NCBI GenBank assembly: GCA_963576735.1
Contig: OY755187.1
Span: 496,001 to 560,000 of the forward strand
Length of the DNA: 64,000 nt
DNA from: Bedellia somnulentella
Lineage: Eukaryota; Arthropoda; Insecta; Lepidoptera; Bedelliidae
Reading direction: 5' to 3'
Part shown: one piece after another, positions 50,449-60,830 of the stretch
How the letters are laid out: each line of letters opens with the position of its first letter
How positions within the stretch are numbered: position 1 is the stretch's first letter
Notes under the pieces: model-generated
Told to the model about the DNA's origin: nothing
Seen by the model: only the letters and a program-made list of their open reading frames with translations
Databases searched by the model: none
Translations under genes and position numbers: made by a program

Positions 50449-52691
50449 GTTGGTGTCCTAAACCATTTATAACTCATACACTTTTTAAACTCTCGCAGTT
50501 TGTAGACATTATCCTATTAATATTATAAATGTGAAAGTTTAGATGTTTGTGTGTTTGAGGTGAAAAGGCTTCTTAATCACAGAATGTGTACGAATGAAAT
50601 TTTGCAGAATGCTAGATAATGACTCCATTTTTCAAATAGAATACTTTTAATCACGGATTTTTTTACCAATAAAACATTCACGCCTGATTGAACTCAGAGT
50701 ATCGGATAAGACGTCTAAAGTTTGGCATAAGCAAATTACAGTACGAAGTCTGTCGGGTCAGCTAGTACAAAATAATCGGGATTAACACACACACACACAC
50801 ACCTTTTCGTGTTTCGGCACACCCCTACTGGTGCCGTGGTCACGAGCTGGCTCGGCTGCTAGTTTGTGATTGACGAGTTTTTAAACTACCCTCACATCAC
50901 TCAATCACAAAATGTTATTAGGGTTGCGACCCACTACCCTAACAATTTCAATCGGACTTAGTCGCCTTTTATAAGTCACTAGCTGACCCCACAGACTTCG
51001 TAATGTCAAAAGTGTAGACAATCACGACGTCAAACTGAAATATTTACCTGACCCGTTGAGGGTCTGTCATGCGATGAGAAAAAAAGGTGTTTTTCAAAGT
51101 GTCCTCGCATTTTCTCACTTTATAAATTTTAAGTTTATAAGTATAGTAGTTTCGGCTGAGCATTGATTCTAAGTCAGTCAGTCAGTTTGGGCATTTTTGA
51201 AGAAAATTGATTGATCTCTTAATTTTTCTGGGATAAAAAGTGTCCTATTGTGTTAATGGAGATCATTACCTAGCTTCCTCTAAATTTAATTTTAAATACG
51301 TTCTGTGAATTAGGCTTCATTTAGCTACAAACACGCAAACATCTAAACTTTCATATTTATAATATTTACAGGATAAGGCTTAAACATAAGCTTCTCGCGC
51401 AGGTCACCTCGCTCGCCGGCCAGAGCGTAGCGCAGCGTCATGTCTTGCGCTTCATGCACGCGTGTCAATTTTAAATTTTAAAATTGTATTATCTCCTAAG
51501 ATGTTAATGAAAATTAAGTGATGTCAAGCACAAATTTGTTCGCAATTAAATACTCTTAATCAACAACATATTAGTTTGGATAAGGATTAATATTATGTTG
51601 ATAAAACATTATGGCAAATAATTGGCAATAATGCATTAAATTCGGTCAAATTTGTTTACCATAAAAATGGTTATAGTGAGTCAATCTTAAAGGGTAGACA
51701 TATACTGTAGCAGACAGTTTTTTAGATCATTTAAAGAAAAATAATTCTTAAGTACATTTTTTTCGGGTAACTTAAACCTTTTACGCAGCGCACACCACGG
51801 AAGCCTTAAAGTATGAATAATTATCCCCGTTTTTGTAACATTATTCGCTGATAGTTTGCTCCTGTGGGTCACAGCGTGAAGATATATAGCCTAAAACCTT
51901 CCTCAATAAATGGACTATCCAACACAAAAAGAATTTTTTAATTTGATTGGGCAGTTCCTGAGATCCTAGCGTTCAAACAAACAAACTCTTCAGCTTTATA
52001 ATATTAGTATAGATTAGATAACATAAATATACGCCATTGGTTATCATAGAGGTAGGAAGCTATCGACTGCCATTTCGTAACAACCTGATAAAATTTTCTA
52101 GTTTCCTTTACATTCATCAATCGTTATTCCTGCTTATGTGATTGTTGCTGTCTTGTGCCGGCTTAGAATGTCACTACCCCTTTCTATCCACGGGTGTTGT
52201 TAGAGGCGACTAAGGTTATGTGGCTTTTTAAGTGGGTTTTTGGCGATGCGGTTGGAGACCCATCACCAACAAAATATTTCTACTATCTACTCCCCTATCA
52301 AGTTCCAAATGTGGCTGAGGAGATTTTAGCTGTAAAGCTCTGGCTACCCCTTACTGGGATTTATGGCCGTGAGTATATGTTTTATGTAATGTTTGTGTGA
52401 TCGTGATCCAGGCAGATATTGAGATATTCAACAACATGGAAACACAAATTATTTTGCTTTAATCTAATCCTATTTTAGTTTTAAATATAACTAAGAAGTT
52501 ATTAAATTTAATGTGTTTTTGCTGTCTTTTGCTAGTTCAGTAGCCTCACTTTGCATCGAAGGTTACAACTGCCGAGCGGTGATGTCACTATAACTAATAA
52601 ATATTTTTTTTATTTTCAGGTGTTAGCTATAGGAGAGTTTGATGATTTGTTAGAAGTGGCCAAGCTTTTCACACCGCATTTGGAAGATTGA
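50167..52691 (+). CDS. AIF: Apoptosis-inducing factor (AIFM1 type), last two exons
   Basis: Exon 50167-50448 (94 codons) joins in phase 0 to 52620-52691 (23 residues and TGA). The start HQSMFWSDLAPDLGYEAIG and the pieces VDSSLPT, FAKSA, VVLYVRE, VGVLLWNLFNRM and HIARK follow the AIFM1 C-terminal domain, and the end LLEVAKLF matches its last helix. AIF is a mitochondrial FAD/NADH oxidoreductase that supports respiratory-chain assembly and can move to the nucleus in caspase-independent death. The FAD and NADH domains are missing from the visible exons. An Ala-Ser run and a Gly/Glu linker replace the acidic loop of the vertebrate protein. The donor GTTGGT is unusual. The intron holds two clear Helitrons, a fragment of a third and an S1 repeat. 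Confidence 0.9.
50512..50765 (+). mobile_element. Non-autonomous Helitron, 254 bp
   Basis: Starts TCCTATTAATATTATAAATG after A and ends GTCGGGTCAGCTAG before T. It is in the AIF intron. A (CA)n run follows at 50787-50803. Confidence 0.85.
50979..51373 (-). mobile_element. Non-autonomous Helitron, 395 bp
   Basis: On the minus strand it begins TCCTGTAAATATTATAAATATG and ends GTGGGGTCAGCTAG with A and T flanks. It is related to, and in inverted orientation to, the copy at 50512. Confidence 0.85.
51680..52016 (-). mobile_element. Helitron 5' fragment
   Basis: The 5' end TCTATACTAATATTATAAAGC (minus strand, from about 52016) and GTTTGTTTGAACGCTAGG are clear, but I could not place a 3' end. Confidence 0.55.
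52155..52385 (+). repeat. S1 copy, full length
   Basis: TTGTGCCGGCTTAGAATG to GGCCGTGAGTATATG in the AIF intron. Confidence 0.85.
52620..52691 (+). CDS. AIF: AIF terminal exon
   Basis: A long T-rich tract ending TTTTCAG precedes GTG TTA GCT. The 23 residues end KLFTPHLED and TGA. No perfect AATAAA follows closely; AT-rich variants are present from about 52710. Confidence 0.85.
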   Translation: MLAIGEFDDLLEVAKLFTPHLED

Positions 52692-52998
52692 GGACGCACA
52701 CATTACCACTTGTAAATATAATTGTTATAGTAAATTAAACTTATGTTAACTATTTGTGCACTTTATTTATAATGTTATAGTCGTTGATTTAAGGTGATAA
52801 AATATTTGAGAACAATCAAATCTCTTCTCATTTATTTGTCGACTCGATGTTGTTTGGACTTGAAAGAAATTAATTAAAAAAATATAATTAAAAATTATTT
52901 AATACAATTCAAAAAAAGGTACATCAGTTTTCAATTATAGTCTTGAACTAGGCTCGTCGCCTGTATCTCAGGTTGCAGCTTTCGTTTCTGCACTGGTA

Positions 52999-53118
52999 GC
53001 ATGAGGCTTGTGAGAGCGCGTTTGACACATGAGAAGTGAGAAACTGACAGATTGCTCATACAAAATCTGTCAGTATCTCACTTCTCACATGACATACTCG
53101 CTCTCACACGCCTCATGC
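52999..53118. mobile_element. Hairpin MITE, 120 bp, TA target
   Basis: It is almost wholly an inverted repeat: GCATGAGGCTTGTGAGAGCG...CTGACAGATT and its complement, with TA at 52997-52998 and 53119-53120. This suggests Tc1/mariner-type mobilisation. Such foldbacks can also give rise to small RNAs. Confidence 0.8.
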
Positions 53119-53189
53119 TATGGGGGCTGGTTTCGGTTAAAATTTAAGGTAACTCGAATTTATTTACAAATAGAATTGATATCTAAAAA

Positions 53190-54418
53190 AAAGTTATACA
53201 TTCTGTGTACTAAGTATCGAGAATTTGTCAATAAAACAAAAAATACAAATTATCATCTAAATTTATTTTATCGCCTTCAAAGTAGGCCTCATCGCTTGCA
53301 ATACAACATCTCCACCGCTTCACCCAGTCTTCCATACATTTTTCATAGGCTATTTGCGGTATGGCCTTTAGCTCATTCAGCGAGTTTTCTTTTATGGCTT
53401 CTATTTACTCAAAACGTTTTCCTCGAAGTGGTAATTTTAACTTGGGAAATAAAAAAAAAGTCAGACGGAGCCATATCAGGTGAATACGGTGCTTGGTCGA
53501 GAACTTTTGTTGAATTTTTCGCTAAAAACTCTTTTACTATAATGGCTGTGTGTGATGGTGCATTATCATGGTGCAGCATCCATGAGTTGTGTTGCCACAA
53601 ATCTGGACGTTTTCGGTGGATACTCTCATGCAAACGCTTCATGACGCCTAAATAATATTCTTTATTCACTGTTTCTCCCTCTGGAAGCAATTCGGAGTGA
53701 ACCACACCACGGTAGTAAAAAAAAACTGTCAGCATCACCTTGATTTTGGAGCGACTTTGCCGCGGTTTTTTGGGTTTCGGCACGTTTTCTAAACGCCATT
53801 CTGAAGACTGTTGGCTTGTTTGCATGTCGTACTCATAAACCCATGTCTCGTCGCCAGTTATTATACGTTTCATAAAGGTCGGATCCGTAGAAGCTCGGGA
53901 AACCATGTCTTCAGCGACATGCTTTCGCTGCGCTTTTTGAACAAAATTGAGCTCTTTTGGAACTAGTCGAGTGGCGACGCGTTTCATGCCTAAAATGTCA
54001 ATGAGAATGTTGTGGACGGACTTAAAAGATATGTTCACCTCACAAGCCAACTCTCTCAGACTCATACGTCGATTTTGGAGCACTAGCTTCTTTATTCTGT
54101 CGATGTTTTCTTTGGTCGTAGCGGTTGAAAGTCTACCAGAACGAGGCAAGTCTACTACTACTTCTCGGCCTTCTTTAAAAGCCTTATACCATTCATAAGC
54201 CCTTGTTTTCGATATACACGATTCGCTGTAGGTATTTCGCAACATTTTTAGTGATTCACTACATGAAATATCATTCGAAACACAAAATTTAAGGCACACT
54301 CTTTGTTCAACAATATTTTCCATTGTCAGTAAAAAAATTTGAACGACCTCTTTTACGCGGGTCTTTTTATTGACATATTCCCGATACTTTTTACACAGAG
54401 TACTGTATGTTGTACTAT
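53190..54418 (-). mobile_element. mariner transposon
   Basis: Inverted ends around CTGTGTAC...AAGTATCG..GAAT (left 53202-53236, right 54365-54398) enclose a transposase frame on the minus strand. The outermost bases are worn and the TA flanks are unclear. Confidence 0.85.
53409..54323 (-). pseudogene. mariner transposase, frameshifted near the end
   Basis: ATG at 54323 (MENIVEQRVCLKFC). Two helix-turn-helix motifs occupy residues 1-120, with the linker DLPRSGRLS. The catalytic triad is visible: ITGDETW, HHDNAPSH, and YSPDMAPSDFF with 34 residues between the last two Asp (D34D). A shift in an A/T run near 53450 ends the frame early. The proper continuation to about 53254 (EDWVKRWRCCI) is in another frame and has a further stop. 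Confidence 0.9.
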
Positions 54419-54651
54419 GTTGCCCCACATTATGTAACTAGGGTTGCCAGATGGTCCTTAAAGAAAAACCGATCATTTTTTATGTTTGATAAAAAATGTC
54501 CCCCCTTTGGCGTTTTTTTGTATAATTGGTCGAAAATTACTAAGGGTGTACACAATGAAACACTTAGTAAACATTAAAAAATCTTTTTGTTATTGCTTTT
54601 GGTTAGAAAAAAATTACTTTTTAACATATTTGGCATTAGATGCTGCTGCTT

Positions 54652-54880
54652 TTAATAATTGTTTATTGCCTGAAATTGTGTCTTTAAATCAGTGCAACTG
54701 AGATTTAAATTAAAGAAAATACATAACTCGCCTTTTACGGTATTCACGCCTAGTTGATTTCTTTCGTCAGTCCATACATTGCCCAGCACACTAAAAACTC
54801 TTTCGACGAAGGCATTGGAGACGGGAACACTGCACACATATTGTACCAACTGCAATAGATTTGGTGCTGATTCATTGTTT
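54652..54880 (-). pseudogene. hAT transposase b, C-terminal dimerisation end
   Basis: VSNAFVERVFSVLGNVWTDE followed by RNQLGVNTVKGELCI is the hallmark hAT dimerisation helix. It is separated from the rest of the relic (55485-56860) by a LINE 3' end and a SINE. Confidence 0.75.
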
Positions 54881-54882
54881 AT

Positions 54883-55345
54883 TTTATTTTATTTTATTTT
54901 ATTAAAATAGGTACACAAAACAGATTCCAATAAATTTAAAATAACATATTATACATACAAAATTGTTCTAGATGGAAATCCTAAAACATGTGTACACAAC
55001 TTATTAAAAATTAAATAAGTAAAATATTAAAACTAAAAAAAAATAAGAAAATAATAAAAAATAATAATATGAAAAGTTGCAAAAGGGAAAACTAACAAGT
55101 AATATTATAAATACAGAGTTAAAGTTTGAAATAAAGAGAAGCAATTTACAGAAATAACACTTATCACTTACAGAAATCATGATCATGAGACATTATATCA
55201 GACCTTTATTATTGTTAATTAAAAAAATATTTTTAATACTATTTTGGTAACTATACAATTTGGAATGGAATATATCAACCTCATTATGTTCCAATACTAA
55301 CTCATTATAAAGACGGCACATACGTACTATAGGATTATAATAACA
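54883..55345 (-). mobile_element. LINE 3' fragment
   Basis: A TTTTA repeat at 54883-54902 is the tail on the minus strand. At the other end a frame reads NPIVRMCRLYNELVLE, like the last part of a jockey-type RT. Confidence 0.6.
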
Positions 55346-55349
55346 TATA

Positions 55350-55482
55350 AACATAAACGTTCACGCCGAATATCCCCGTGACGACTCCAGGTGACTTTGT
55401 CACCTGGTGTTCAGAGTACCCACGTTTTGCATGGACAGTGTACTCACGTGATAGGGGGCAGGCCTATCGCCGTTTTGTAATA
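55350..55482 (-). mobile_element. S2 SINE fragment
   Basis: Reverse S2: ACGTTCACGCCGAATATCCC, CACCTGGTGTTCAGAGTACC and CAGGCCTATCGCCGTTTTG. Confidence 0.8.
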
Positions 55483-55484
55483 AC

Positions 55485-56860
55485 TAATTATAATACGATT
55501 ATAATAAATGGTGTTGTTTTTGTAAGTATTAAGGACAAAAGCTTGACGAAATCGAGTTTTAAATTGTGTGTTTAGCTTGACGAGTGATAGTAACAAAAGA
55601 CAAAAAGGTATTGTTGAAAAACCTACACCACATATCAATGGATTTTCCTTCAAGTGAAGAAAAAATGCTTTGAAGTGCAGCCAGTTCCTCAAAAAGATTT
55701 TCAGGAGGAGTTTGCTGCTTCCATGGGGATAACGACCATATTTCTATGAGTTCATCTAGCGTAGGTAATCTTCCGTGTTCAATATCCAAGCAACTGAAAG
55801 TTTTGTAGGTGTTGTTTTCAAAAGGGTACCACTTTTCAACATAGGCCAGTGCTCTTTGGTAAACGTTAAGAGCGTTTTTGGTAAATTCTCTTACTTGATC
55901 ATCTGAAAATTTCACTTTCATTCCAAAATGTTTGTCTTCTATTTTCTTTGAAAGTGCATCTCGAAATTTCACCATTATGTTATGGAGATAATATGCTACC
56001 GTGGTATGTTTTTCCAGTAACAGTAGTGTTTCTTGATAAGAGGCCATAAAATTATGAGTAAAATATAGATATAACTCATAGTAAGTAGGATTGGCTTCGC
56101 TTGTTATTTGTTCTTCTTGATCAGCCTAGATAGCCCAAAGAGCTGGACTACAATCATTAGAACCTTGTTCAATAAAGTACTTTTTTAATGGTCCCCACGA
56201 CGAAAGCATCCTATCTAGAGCTTTGAATAGACTTAACCATCTTGTAGGTACATGTCTTATAACTTATTTATATTAACTCTCAAAGAAATTAAAGCATTCT
56301 TTCAACTCTTCTCGCTTTTTTGCAGAACAAGAAAACTCCGCAAAGACTTTCATAACTATAATTTCAACATCCACAGGCATTACTTTTAAAGCATTTTTAG
56401 CGCAGTTATGAAGGATATGGTCATTGCAATGAGCGGCTATTATGTCGTTATTTTCTTCTGATTTTAGTTTTTGAAAAACTGAATAGTTCTCTCCATAGTT
56501 CACAGATGCATTGTCTGCTCCATGTGCAGTTACCCTGTTCTATGGGAGTTGTGCTTTTTCCAAGACTTGGCATAACTTTTCTTTAATCGATCTGGATTCT
56601 TCAAAGGAGTCTTCATAAAAGTCCAAAACTTTATGAAAAATCAATTTTTTGGTGAGAAATATTGAATTACGACAGGAAAGAATTTTCGATTTCCTTTATT
56701 AGAAACATCGGTGGCGACGGAAAAAGGTACTCCATTCTTCAAGTCCTCCTCTATAATTTCCATTGAATATGGTAAAACTTGGTTTACTAAAGCAGTACAT
56801 TTAGTGCGCCCTCCTGTCATTTGTTTCACGATTTCTGAGTCCGTAATTGTTTGTTTTTTT
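55485..56860 (-). pseudogene. hAT transposase b, main part
   Basis: Pieces in order: TDSEIVKQMTGGRTKCTAL, PFSVATDVSNKGNRKFFPV (first catalytic Asp), a stop, DNASVNYGENYSVF, IIAAHCNDHILHNC with the usual Cys/His, SAKKREELKECF, and a helical domain 56047-55559 (MASYQETLLLLEKH). The family is the vertebrate- and insect-type hAT related to ZBED/SCAND3-like proteins. There are several stops and frame changes. Confidence 0.7.
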
Positions 56861-57955
56861 CATTTTTGTGGAGCATTCTTGGGCAAGATATGAAATATGG
56901 TGCTTGACACTATGAAATACTTCACACAATTCTGCAGTACTAACTTGTCTGCGGCGGTTGGATTTTTCTTCTATCAATTTTACAATCATTTTATGGGAAT
57001 TTTGGTCCGTCATGAAATGGATATGATCCGCTTTCAAAAAGTTTTGCATTGAGCACGTTAGGACATGTATAAGGGGAATCACGGATGAGATACAGGCCTT
57101 AGAATTGCTCATAGACTTCGTGACTTCATCAAATGGCTTTAGAATCTTTGCACATCTCTTAAGTTGTAGCCAATAGCCATTTGGGTCAAGTTGTGGCAAA
57201 TTCCTGTGCTGTAACGTGTAAAGCACGATGGCGTCTTTTATCACAATTAGTCGTTCTATCATTTGAAACAAGCTCTCCATCTCGTATGGCACTCTTGAAT
57301 GACTAAAAGTTCAGGCAGGCCCAACCGTTGTTGAAAACTTTGCAACTCTTTTTATGCGATCAGAGAGTGGCTAAAGTGCGTAGCAATCTGCTTACATTTG
57401 CTCAACAATGTTGATATATAATCATCGACCGTCACAACAGCTCGTATACACAGTTGTAATTTATGTATAGTGCAATCAATGTCGTTAATTTATGACTCAC
57501 GGGCAGCTCGTGTCATATTAGAACCACCATCTCGAACCATGACCTGAAGCTTTTGACGGGGAATCCCCCATTCCTCCCTTATTTCTTCGAGTTTCTGTGC
57601 TATCAGGTCACCTGTGTGCCGTTCCTTGAGTTGGACACATTTAAGAACTAATGAGACTCTCTTAAAGTTAGTATCAATGCCATGAAATGTGAAACTCAGC
57701 AATGAAACACCAGGCTCGGAACATATGTCAGTGGTAAACGTCAAGTGTTCTCAGTTATAAATCAAGTCTTGTATCTTTTTTAGTTTAGGATAAACGTCCC
57801 CTTAAATGGTATCTTGGCACACCAAAAAGCATGAGTCGTCGAAAGCCAATACCTTCTACAAAATTGAACGGCAAGTCTTGAACAGCCAACATTTCGCATA
57901 TCAATTTAGCAAGTTGTCAGCTTTTTTCATGAGACAATTCCCTATGCTGATTCCT
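56860..57955 (-). pseudogene. hAT transposase a, ZBED type
   Basis: Frames contain EMLAVQDLPFNFVEGIGFRR, TFTTDICSE (first Asp), VSLLSFTFHGID, VRDGGSNMTRAA (second Asp), VPYEMESLFQMIERL-like RVPYEMES and LKPFDEVTKSMS. This is the order of ZBED-like hAT transposases. Stops at several points; the N-terminal BED finger is missing where the DIRS element begins, and the C-terminal end is replaced by relic b. Confidence 0.75.
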
Positions 57956-57960
57956 TTGTA

Positions 57961-58310
57961 ATAGCAGCGTTTTACCTGAAATAAAACGCTTATTAAAATA
58001 CTTACCATATTCGAAGCTTAACCTGATTGAGCTTGAGATAGCACCTTCCGGTTTCCCGCCATATACCTGTCTCTTTCTAGCTTATGCCTCTGTCTCTATC
58101 ACATCTAGTTCCAGTTTTCACCACCAGCAGTCAGCGCTCTTTGTTTGCTTGTGAAACGAAGGCGGCCATTGTTCATTGAGTCGAAATTACCAGTCAGGCA
58201 TTACTCGGTTAAGCTTCGAATATGGTAAGTATTTTAATAAGCGTTTTATTTCAGGTAAAACGCTGCTATTAAATCACTTGACCTATATTCGAAGCTTAAC
58301 CTGATTGAGA
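57961..58310. repeat. DIRS left end and internal complementary region
   Basis: 57961-58023 is repeated in perfect inverted form at 58207-58269 (63 bp). Immediately after it 58270-58308 is the inverted form of the right end (63526-63562). The two meet at ATT, the complement of the terminal AAT. This is the layout by which DIRS elements template their circular intermediate. 58311-58770 is the non-coding stretch before the recombinase gene. Confidence 0.9.
58008..58179. repeat. DIRS left inverted terminal repeat
   Basis: Runs from ATTCGAAGCTTAACCTG to CCATTGTTCATTG and is the reverse complement of 63374-63544 with few differences. Confidence 0.9.
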
Positions 58311-58773
58311 CGTGTTTGTTATCGACTGGTGGTGATATAAGTCTACAGAGAATGAGGACGCCAATGTGATATGAAGGCAAATACTTATGTAGTCTACCTA
58401 TGGTGTAAAATTAATAAAGTCTTAATAAAATAACAGAAGTGCAGTTTATATGATTTCAAAAAATATTTATTTATAATTTCAACAATTGCTTATAAATTAT
58501 TTTACTTATAGGCATAAAACAATAATTGACAGTAGGTAGGCATATTGAAATGTTCTAAGAATAACAACATTTGGCAACTTCCTATTTATTATGCTTACAG
58601 TTAAATGACATAGTAACGAATCACCGTAAAACTTAAATATCTCAAGGATAAACAAAAATGTATACTAAAGTTATATATATCTGACTGATCTGATACAACC
58701 CGTTTTGAGTTTAAAATCACAAAATCAATGAAAATACTATGCTAAATAATTCTGATCGTAGGTATACATGGTA

Positions 58774-59820
58774 TTAACTAATTGGAATAAAACAATTCGA
58801 TAAACTATTGTCACGAGATGATGAATCGTCAATCACTTGTCGGTGATAGTACTTTTTGAATGTGATCTGTGACTTCCAATTTCCTCTTAATAATATTTCA
58901 TCAATTGGAAAATTATCAAGCCAATTTTTAGAAGCTACTGCAGATCTTATGCTTCCTGGTGAATTGAAAATACCAGCTTCCTTCAGAATTGATTTTATCC
59001 AACCAGCGATAACTGTTCTAGACGCGTTTTTAGGATCCCCTCTTAAAGTAATAAATAGTTTGTTACTTTTAGCTGCAGCGCGCCTAGTCTCTAAAAGTTG
59101 AAACGTTCGGTTAACCCAGTACACAGGGTCTAATTCAAGACATTCATTAGTAATTATCTTCAAACCAGACTGCCTATACTCGCTTGTGTCCGTTTTGGAG
59201 CCAAAGTCTGGCCATAGTATGATACTATCAAAATTTTTGACAAAATGTGTTGAATCTACTCTCAACAGAGTTAAATCATGAATCCGCCTACCAGAGCATA
59301 ATACAAGTAATAAAGCGGCTTGCCTAGCGGTCTCAAATATATTGTTGCAGTCAGCTTTCCGATTTTTCAAGAAAGAGGCTAACTTTTCTACATTCCAAAT
59401 CGGAGGCTTTTGAGTTACAGGCTTTCTTAGGGATATAGACTTTAGCATATGCTTGACCACTACATCCGAGCTTATTTTTCCACTTATGTCCGGGTTGCAA
59501 AGAGTAGAAATAGCGGACTTATGAAGAAGGATAGTATTGTATGATAACTTATCCACCAAGTGTAAGTCAGCCAAGTATCTGGCTACAATGGTGCCACTCG
59601 GATTTATAGGGTCAACGCTGTTACCGTTACACCAACAACGCCACATTTTCCAAGCACTGGTATAAGTGCGACGTGTAGAAAGCCTCCAGGAAGCTTGTAG
59701 CAATTCAAGTTGCTCCTTATTAAAAGCTCCTAGTTTATCACTCCACCCCCACATAGCCACACCTCCAAGGTCATTTCTTTCGCTCGAGGAGGATTTATCC
59801 CCGTTGTCGTATCTATCAAA
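58774..59820 (-). CDS. DIRS tyrosine recombinase
   Basis: After an acidic/Ser start, the core-binding domain (RTYTSAWKMWRCWC, VARYLADLHL) leads to the catalytic domain. There the first Arg is in VLCSGRRIHDLTLL, the second in SIRSAVAS, and the nucleophilic Tyr in FKKYYHRQVI. The H-x-x-R histidine is not obvious. It would integrate the circular DNA by strand exchange instead of DDE cutting. The frame is open upstream as far as 60627, but that part is only the shadow of RNase H. Confidence 0.85.
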   Translation of the reverse strand, partial: FDRYDNGDKSSSSERNDLGGVAMWGWSDKLGAFNKEQLELLQASWRLSTRRTYTSAWKMWRCWCNGNSVDPINPSGTIVARYLADLHLVDKLSYNTILLHKSAISTLCNPDISGKISSDVVVKHMLKSISLRKPVTQKPPIWNVEKLASFLKNRKADCNNIFETARQAALLLVLCSGRRIHDLTLLRVDSTHFVKNFDSIILWPDFGSKTDTSEYRQSGLKIITNECLELDPVYWVNRTFQLLETRRAAAKSNKLFITLRGDPKNASRTVIAGWIKSILKEAGIFNSPGSIRSAVASKNWLDNFPIDEILLRGNWKSQITFKKYYHRQVIDDSSSRDNSLSNCFIPIS

Positions 59821-60830
59821 GCTTGCGGTAGGTTGTGTATTATAAATAGTGCTGCTAGTGCTCGGTTCCTGATGTCGGCTCGCCAGAACACTTTCTCCCA
59901 CCTGGGTGCTACTATTAGGTACTTTCCCGATGATGAATTGAGGTGACTTAATATTCTTGGAATTAGGTACGGAGGGGGAAATACCCAGGCTAGACTGAAG
60001 TTCCAAGTCATCGAAAAGGCATCGTGACCTAAGGCTTGATTTTCCAACAGATCCAGTGATACATAATTGGCTACAACATGGGCCCTGGCAGAAGCGAACA
60101 AGTCTATTACAGGAGTGCCAAACTTTTGAAAAATCTTTTCCGTGCAATGTGGTAATATGTGCCATTCTGGAGGGAGCCGATGTCTCGATAGATGATCGGC
60201 GTGACTGTTGTACCTTCCCGGTATGTAATGCACATTTAAATCTATCTGGTACTGGTCTAAGATTTGGAAAACTTTCTTGGCTAGATTCATTAGGGCACAC
60301 GATTTTGTCCCCCCCTCGTTGCGAAGATATGCAACTGCTGTCCGATTGTCGCATTGTAGCATAAGAGAACTCCGACGGAGGAAGGGACCGCGAACGGTCA
60401 AAGCTTTTAAAATTGCGAGCATCTCCTTTTGGTTGCAATGCAGTTTCTGTTCCTCCACTGACCATTTGCCTGAAAGAGGGAGATTGCCTATCTGAGCCCC
60501 CCAGGCTAGATCCGATGCATCTGTACTCATGAAATGTGTAGGAGGAGGGAGATGAATTCGTGATTGCAGATGATAATTGTCTATCCACCAAACTAGTTCC
60601 TCCATGGTCTCCTCTGGAAGTTGGCATACTCGTGTTGCTGGTTGTTTTGGCAAAGAATTCAAAAATGCTTGCAAAATTCGAAAGTTTAGTCTCCCCCGAG
60701 GGACTACGAAACTCGCAAAATTCAGGAGACCGATGAGACTCTGTAGTTGTTCTAACGAAATTTTGTTCTCTTCCTTGACTTTGGCAACGATTTTACATTT
60801 TTCCATGGGTCCCAGTATACACCGAGGTAG
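59730..60830 (-). pseudogene. DIRS RNase H and linker domain
   Basis: Real coding begins where the RT frame breaks (LEQLQSLIGLLNFASFVV). RNase H motifs are STDASDLAWG, EEQKLHCNQKEMLAI, LQCDNRTAVAYL and PGRYNSHADHLSR. A downstream block PVIDLFASARAHV and FPPPYLIPRIL is the conserved DIRS/methyltransferase-like region. It ends at 59730 and overlaps the recombinase frame. Confidence 0.8.

Noticed and set aside
59830..60627. N-terminal half of the 617-codon frame as part of the recombinase
   Set aside because: It overlaps the well-supported RNase H frame and has no motif of its own; the recombinase begins near 59820.
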